Source: an uncultured Bacteroidales bacterium (GTDB lineage Bacteria > Bacteroidota > Bacteroidia > Bacteroidales > Muribaculaceae). Taken from it: a stretch of DNA of 9,598 bases. Position numbers and translations under genes: made by a program. Below are positions 6,707 through 9,598 of the stretch, piece after piece (position 1 is the first letter of the stretch; each line of letters begins with the position of its first letter). The notes below the pieces were generated by a model, which searched no databases, had not been told where the DNA came from, and worked only from the letters and a program-made list of their open reading frames with translations. Where the stretch lies: contig CAMWUH010000059.1 of the NCBI GenBank assembly GCA_947177325.1, forward strand, positions 1-9,598, given 5' to 3'.

Positions 6707-6902
6707 TTATCTGTAATATATTGAAATATTTTTAGACAATAACTCACAAAAATAGAAAATTCTGCTGAAAAAATCAATAGCAAAAAAAATAATTAGTGAT
6801 TTGAAAAACGGATGTGAATATTAGATTGAAGCAGTCGGGGTGAGTAATGACCGTCAGATTATTTGATTTGACCTGACCTGCCCTCCCCTCCCCTACTGAT
6901 TT
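6707..6902. other. AT-rich ybeY upstream spacer with a G-run tract
   Basis: No gene is visible between the ald terminator and ybeY. Besides the promoter-like boxes it contains a pyrimidine tract on the + strand (6881-6894). On the - strand this reads GGGGAGGGGAGGG followed by CAGG, upstream of the ybeY promoter candidate. Three G-runs plus a GG could form a two-layer or imperfect quadruplex. GACCTGACCTG (6870-6880) next to it is a short direct repeat. The remainder is A/T-rich. Confidence 0.4.
6747..6777 (-). promoter_or_regulatory. Candidate promoter of the ybeY-mnmG transcript
   Basis: Read on the - strand, TATTTTTG (6754-6747) matches the Bacteroidota -7 box TAnnTTTG. TTGA (6777-6774) lies exactly 19 nt upstream, the standard spacing to the -33 element. 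Transcription would begin near 6740, giving a leader of about 35 nt before the ybeY start at 6706. It sits after the alanine dehydrogenase terminator, where a new promoter would be expected. Motif match only. Confidence 0.5.
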
Positions 6903-6944
6903 AAAAAAAGTGAGCCGTGTCAACAGACCCGACTCACGAAAAAA
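6903..6944 (-). terminator. Rho-independent terminator of ald
   Basis: On the - strand the arms GTGAGTCGGGT (6937-6927) and ACACGGCTCAC (6920-6910) pair over 11 positions. There is one G-U pair and one G-A mismatch, enclosing a loop of about 6 nt. Seven T residues follow directly (6909-6903). The G-U pair is stable only in the - strand RNA, which supports that orientation. It lies about 70 nt past the ald stop codon. Six A residues on the other side (6939-6944) give it a partly bidirectional look. Confidence 0.85.
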
Positions 6945-7008
6945 TCAATAAGTATTAGGGAATATAAGATGTAACTTAAAAAATTCAGACAAATTTGAAA
7001 CGTCTAAA

Positions 7009-8115
7009 TCAAAGTCTCAACTCAGCTAAGGGAAGATCGAATGCTTCAGCTACTGCAGGGAACACAATTTTACCGTCGACGATGTTAACACCTTTACGAA
7101 GAGCCTCATCACGCTTGCAGGCTTCAACCCAACCCATATCGGCAAGCTTGATTGCATAGGGCAACGTGGCGTTGGTCAGCGCAAGAGTGGATGTGTAAGG
7201 AACAGCGCCGGGAATGTTAGCTACCGCATAATGCACAACACCGTCAACTTCATAGATGGGATCATTGTGTTTGGTGGGGTGAGATGTCTCGAAGCAGCCG
7301 CCCTGGTCAATGGCAACATCAACCATTACAGTGCCCTTCTGCATCAGAGGAACCATGTCGCGGGTAATCAATCGGGGCGCTTTAGCTCCCGGTATAAGCA
7401 CAGACCCGATAACAAGGTCAACATCAGGAAGGTGCTGCTCTATGTTATGGCGTGATGAATAGAGGGTTTTGACATTTTTAGGCATCACCTCAGCAATGTG
7501 GCGGAGAGTAGGGAGAGAGATGTCACAGATTGTTACATCAGCTCCCAATCCGGCAGCCATTAAAGCGGCATTGCGGCCAACTACACCGGCGCCAAGGATA
7601 AGCACCTTTGCAGGGGGAACACCGGGAACACCGCCGAGCAACTTGCCTTTACCACCTTGCGGGCGTTCCAGAAAGCGTGCTCCTTCTTGAATTGACATGC
7701 GGCCGGCCACCTCACTCATAGGCACCAACAGAGGCAACGAGCGGTCAGGCAGCTGAACGGTTTCGTAGGCGATGCAGACTGCACCTGACTCAAGCATAGC
7801 GTCGGTCAGTTCGCGATCACACGCAAAATGGAAGTAAGTGAACACAACTTGATTCTTCTTAATCAGCTTATACTCAGGCTTTATAGGCTCTTTGACTTTG
7901 ACTATCATATCGGCCACGGCATAGACATCCTCTATGGTGGGCAGTATAGTAGCACCTGCCTTAACATAGTCGTCATCGCTGAAGCCGGAGCCGATGCCCG
8001 CTGTGGCTTGCACGAAAAGTTCGTGGCCATGATTGACCAATTCTTTCACACCTGCGGGGGTCATACCGACGCGGTTCTCATTGTTCTTAATCTCTTTGGG
8101 TACGCCGATTTTCAT
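7009..8115 (-). CDS. ald: Alanine dehydrogenase
   Basis: Cytosolic NAD-dependent enzyme that interconverts L-alanine and pyruvate plus ammonia. With the start at 8115 (MKIGVPKEIK) it has 368 residues, close to the family's 370-378. Numbering then matches the known catalytic residues exactly: Arg15 (NNENR), Lys75 (VKVKEP), His96 (YFHFA) and Asp270 (VDVAID). The NAD-binding Rossmann motif is VLILGAGVVGRNAAL (171-185), and HYAVANIPGAVPYTSTLALT (295-314) is a family signature. The frame stays open to an upstream ATG at 8172, but the extra 19 residues do not fit the family, so I reject that start. Related proteins are the PntA subunit of transhydrogenase and saccharopine dehydrogenase. The catalytic set and the short length point to Ald. 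It has terminators both before and after it, so it is probably transcribed alone. Confidence 0.96.
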   Translation of the reverse strand: MKIGVPKEIKNNENRVGMTPAGVKELVNHGHELFVQATAGIGSGFSDDDYVKAGATILPTIEDVYAVADMIVKVKEPIKPEYKLIKKNQVVFTYFHFACDRELTDAMLESGAVCIAYETVQLPDRSLPLLVPMSEVAGRMSIQEGARFLERPQGGKGKLLGGVPGVPPAKVLILGAGVVGRNAALMAAGLGADVTICDISLPTLRHIAEVMPKNVKTLYSSRHNIEQHLPDVDLVIGSVLIPGAKAPRLITRDMVPLMQKGTVMVDVAIDQGGCFETSHPTKHNDPIYEVDGVVHYAVANIPGAVPYTSTLALTNATLPYAIKLADMGWVEACKRDEALRKGVNIVDGKIVFPAVAEAFDLPLAELRL

Positions 8116-8195
8116 GGTAAAACAGTGTTTAAGGTTAGTTGTTGGAATGAGTTTTTCTACTCCGTTTTGCAATTTAGTAAATCGATTGATTAAAA

Positions 8196-8230
8196 ACTAA
8201 AAAAAAGGTATGTTTAAAAACACACCTTTT
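8196..8230 (-). terminator. Rho-independent terminator of the spmAB gene
   Basis: On the - strand the arms AAAAGGTGTGT (8230-8220) and ACATACCTTTT (8213-8203) pair over 11 positions with one mismatch, around a 6-nt loop. The stem runs into a long T-rich tail (eight T in a row ending at 8201, then AGTTTTT). It begins 26 nt after the stop codon of the SpmA-SpmB fusion gene. Efficient termination here implies that ald has its own promoter in 8116-8195, where I found no convincing -7/-33 pair. Confidence 0.88.
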
Positions 8231-8256
8231 CATATTGTATTGAATTACAGTAATTT

Positions 8257-9489
8257 TTACCTGAAAAAAATGTAAGCTGCAATCACTCCCGCAACTGAGC
8301 CGGTTATATCGGCCAACAGTGCGTATGGCACTGCATAACGTGTACGTTTAACACCGACCGCTCCGAAATAGACAGCCAGCACATAAAACATAGTGTCGGT
8401 AGAGCCTTGAATTGAGGCTGAAACGCGGGCGACAAACGAGTCGGCCCCGTGAGTCGACATCAAATCAACCATCATACCGCGCGAGCCTGAGCCGCTCAGC
8501 GGTTTCATAATAGCAGTTGGCAATGCCTCTACCCAATCGGTGTCCAATCCAATTGCATTTACTGCTCCAATCATTGCATCGGTTATAACATTCATAGCGC
8601 CTGAAGCACGAAACATTGCAATAGCCACCAAAATCGCGACTAAATAGGGGATTATCATCACCGCAGTCTTGAAACCATCCTTGGCTCCTTCGATAAAGGC
8701 ATCGTAAATGTTGATGCGCTTACGCATTCCGGCAGCCAAAAAAGTGATAATCACTGCAAAAAGGAGGAAGTTAGCTATAAAAGATGAATATAATTCAACC
8801 TTCTCTTTGGGCAAATGAGAGAAGAACCAAACCGTGCCGCCAACTACGGCAGCCATCCCTGCAATCCATGAAATCAGCACAGGATCGAGAAGTTTGATCT
8901 TCTGTTTAATGCAAAGAGCAATGATGCCTGTAAGGGTTGCGATAAAAGTAGCTAACAGGATGGGCATAAACACATCGGTAGGGTTAGCAGCTCCGGCCTG
9001 GGCCCGATACATCATAATAGATATAGGAATAAAGCAAAGCCCCGAGGCATTAAGCACCAAAAACATAATCATTGCATCGGTTGCACGGTCTTTTTCTTTA
9101 TTCAGCGTTTGCAATTCCTGCATCGCTTTCAAGCCCATAGGGGTGGCGGCATTGTCGAGACCAAGCATGTTGGCCGACACGTTCATAAAAATTGCACCCA
9201 TAGCGGGATGACCCTTAGGCACCCCGGGAAACAACCTCGTGAAAAGCGGCGAAATCAATCGTCCGAAAAATTGGATTACTCCTCCCCTTTCGCCTATCTT
9301 CATCAATCCCATCCAGAGGGAGAGGATGCCGGTTAAGCCGAGTGAAATTTCAAAGGCAGTCGCGGCCGATGAAAATGAAGCGGACATGATTTCGCTCCAC
9401 ACACCGTAATCGCCTAAAAATATAGTTTTGCCCAAAGCTACCAAAAAGGCAATTGCGAAAAAGGCAAACCAAATGTAGTTTAACACCAT
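8257..9489 (-). CDS. Fused SpmA-SpmB nucleoside-recognition (Gate) domain membrane protein
   Basis: A 410-residue polytopic membrane protein with about ten hydrophobic segments (for example 3-21, 44-63, 138-160, 172-193, 203-223, 236-254, 272-292, 365-380 and 386-407). Residues 1 to about 200 resemble SpmA and about 225-410 resemble SpmB, two separate proteins in Bacillus (roughly 196 and 178 residues). Both halves carry the Gate-type signature: NVSANMLGLDNAATPMG (103-119) in the first and PLSGSGSRGMMVDLM (330-344) in the second. In Bacillus the pair is needed for spore core dehydration. Bacteroidota do not sporulate, so here the role is unknown; transport of a small solute is an inference from the fold. 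The start at 9489 opens the first membrane helix directly. It lies 42 nt after a partial upstream gene and is followed by its own terminator. Confidence 0.93.
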   Translation of the reverse strand: MVLNYIWFAFFAIAFLVALGKTIFLGDYGVWSEIMSASFSSAATAFEISLGLTGILSLWMGLMKIGERGGVIQFFGRLISPLFTRLFPGVPKGHPAMGAIFMNVSANMLGLDNAATPMGLKAMQELQTLNKEKDRATDAMIMFLVLNASGLCFIPISIMMYRAQAGAANPTDVFMPILLATFIATLTGIIALCIKQKIKLLDPVLISWIAGMAAVVGGTVWFFSHLPKEKVELYSSFIANFLLFAVIITFLAAGMRKRINIYDAFIEGAKDGFKTAVMIIPYLVAILVAIAMFRASGAMNVITDAMIGAVNAIGLDTDWVEALPTAIMKPLSGSGSRGMMVDLMSTHGADSFVARVSASIQGSTDTMFYVLAVYFGAVGVKRTRYAVPYALLADITGSVAGVIAAYIFFR

Positions 9490-9531
9490 TAAGTAACTTT
9501 TTAAAATTAAACGATATTATTTCTAAAGCAA

Positions 9532-9597
9532 CTACTTAACAATTTCTTTTATACTCTCTGCGGTTGTAAATTGGTTAAAATCAAAATTTTCATCAGT
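9532..9597 (-). CDS. C-terminal end of an unidentified gene (partial)
   Basis: At the right edge one - strand frame reads TDENFDFNQFTTAESIKEIV, then Lys and a TAG stop (9534-9532). It is 21 residues with no internal stop and enters from outside the window. Another frame at the same end hits stops at once (TGATGA). The fragment has a plausible protein make-up, and an ending of the form D-E-x5-F-x-T-x2-S-I-x2-I-V resembles the last helix of acyl carrier proteins. That is a guess from a very short piece. Its stop lies 42 nt before the SpmA-SpmB start, so the two may be in one operon. Open frames this short do occur by chance. Confidence 0.45.
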   Translation of the reverse strand, partial: TDENFDFNQFTTAESIKEIVK

Positions 9598-9598
9598 C

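Noticed and set aside
8116..8172. An upstream in-frame ATG that would lengthen alanine dehydrogenase by 19 residues
   Set aside because: The family begins at MKIGVPKEIK, and numbering from 8115 puts Arg15, Lys75, His96 and Asp270 at their known positions.

Overview
The window looks like chromosomal housekeeping DNA from a member of the Bacteroidota, most likely order Bacteroidales and possibly a Muribaculaceae-type gut bacterium (inference). Supporting clues are the gene order ybeY-mnmG-apt-uvrC, a single protein joining SpmA and SpmB, a YbeY with Asp in place of the third metal-binding His, the lack of clear Shine-Dalgarno sequences before starts, and promoter-like TAnnTTTG boxes.

Layout, left to right. 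A perfect 16-bp palindrome (7-22) and AT-rich promoter DNA precede one + strand gene, an extended short-chain NAD(P)-dependent epimerase/dehydratase-like protein (189-1205). A 544-bp non-coding stretch (1206-1749) follows. It holds a structured block between two near-identical direct repeats, a strong terminator hairpin (1458-1501) and a nested hairpin. This is also where the + strand gene meets the convergent - strand genes. From there to the right end every gene is on the - strand. In transcription order from right to left they are: the last 21 codons of an unknown gene at the window edge, a fused SpmA-SpmB membrane protein with its own terminator, alanine dehydrogenase with its own terminator, then ybeY, mnmG, apt and uvrC.

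The ybeY-mnmG-apt-uvrC series links rRNA maturation, tRNA wobble-uridine modification, adenine salvage and nucleotide excision repair. ybeY and mnmG are 25 bp apart and probably share a transcript from a promoter-like site at 6747-6777. The mnmG-apt gap (128 bp) contains a 16-bp exact match to the ParB-binding parS consensus, TGTTCCACGTGAAACA (4295-4310). This suggests the window lies in the origin-proximal part of a chromosome that uses ParABS segregation. The apt-uvrC gap contains four tandem copies of a degenerate 14-nt repeat, the last overlapping the apt stop codon.

I found no mobile element genes, CRISPR arrays, tRNA or rRNA genes, phage genes or defence genes. I do not see a new multi-gene system. 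The observations most worth a second look are the parS site, the direct-repeat-flanked structured block and the 14-nt tandem repeat.
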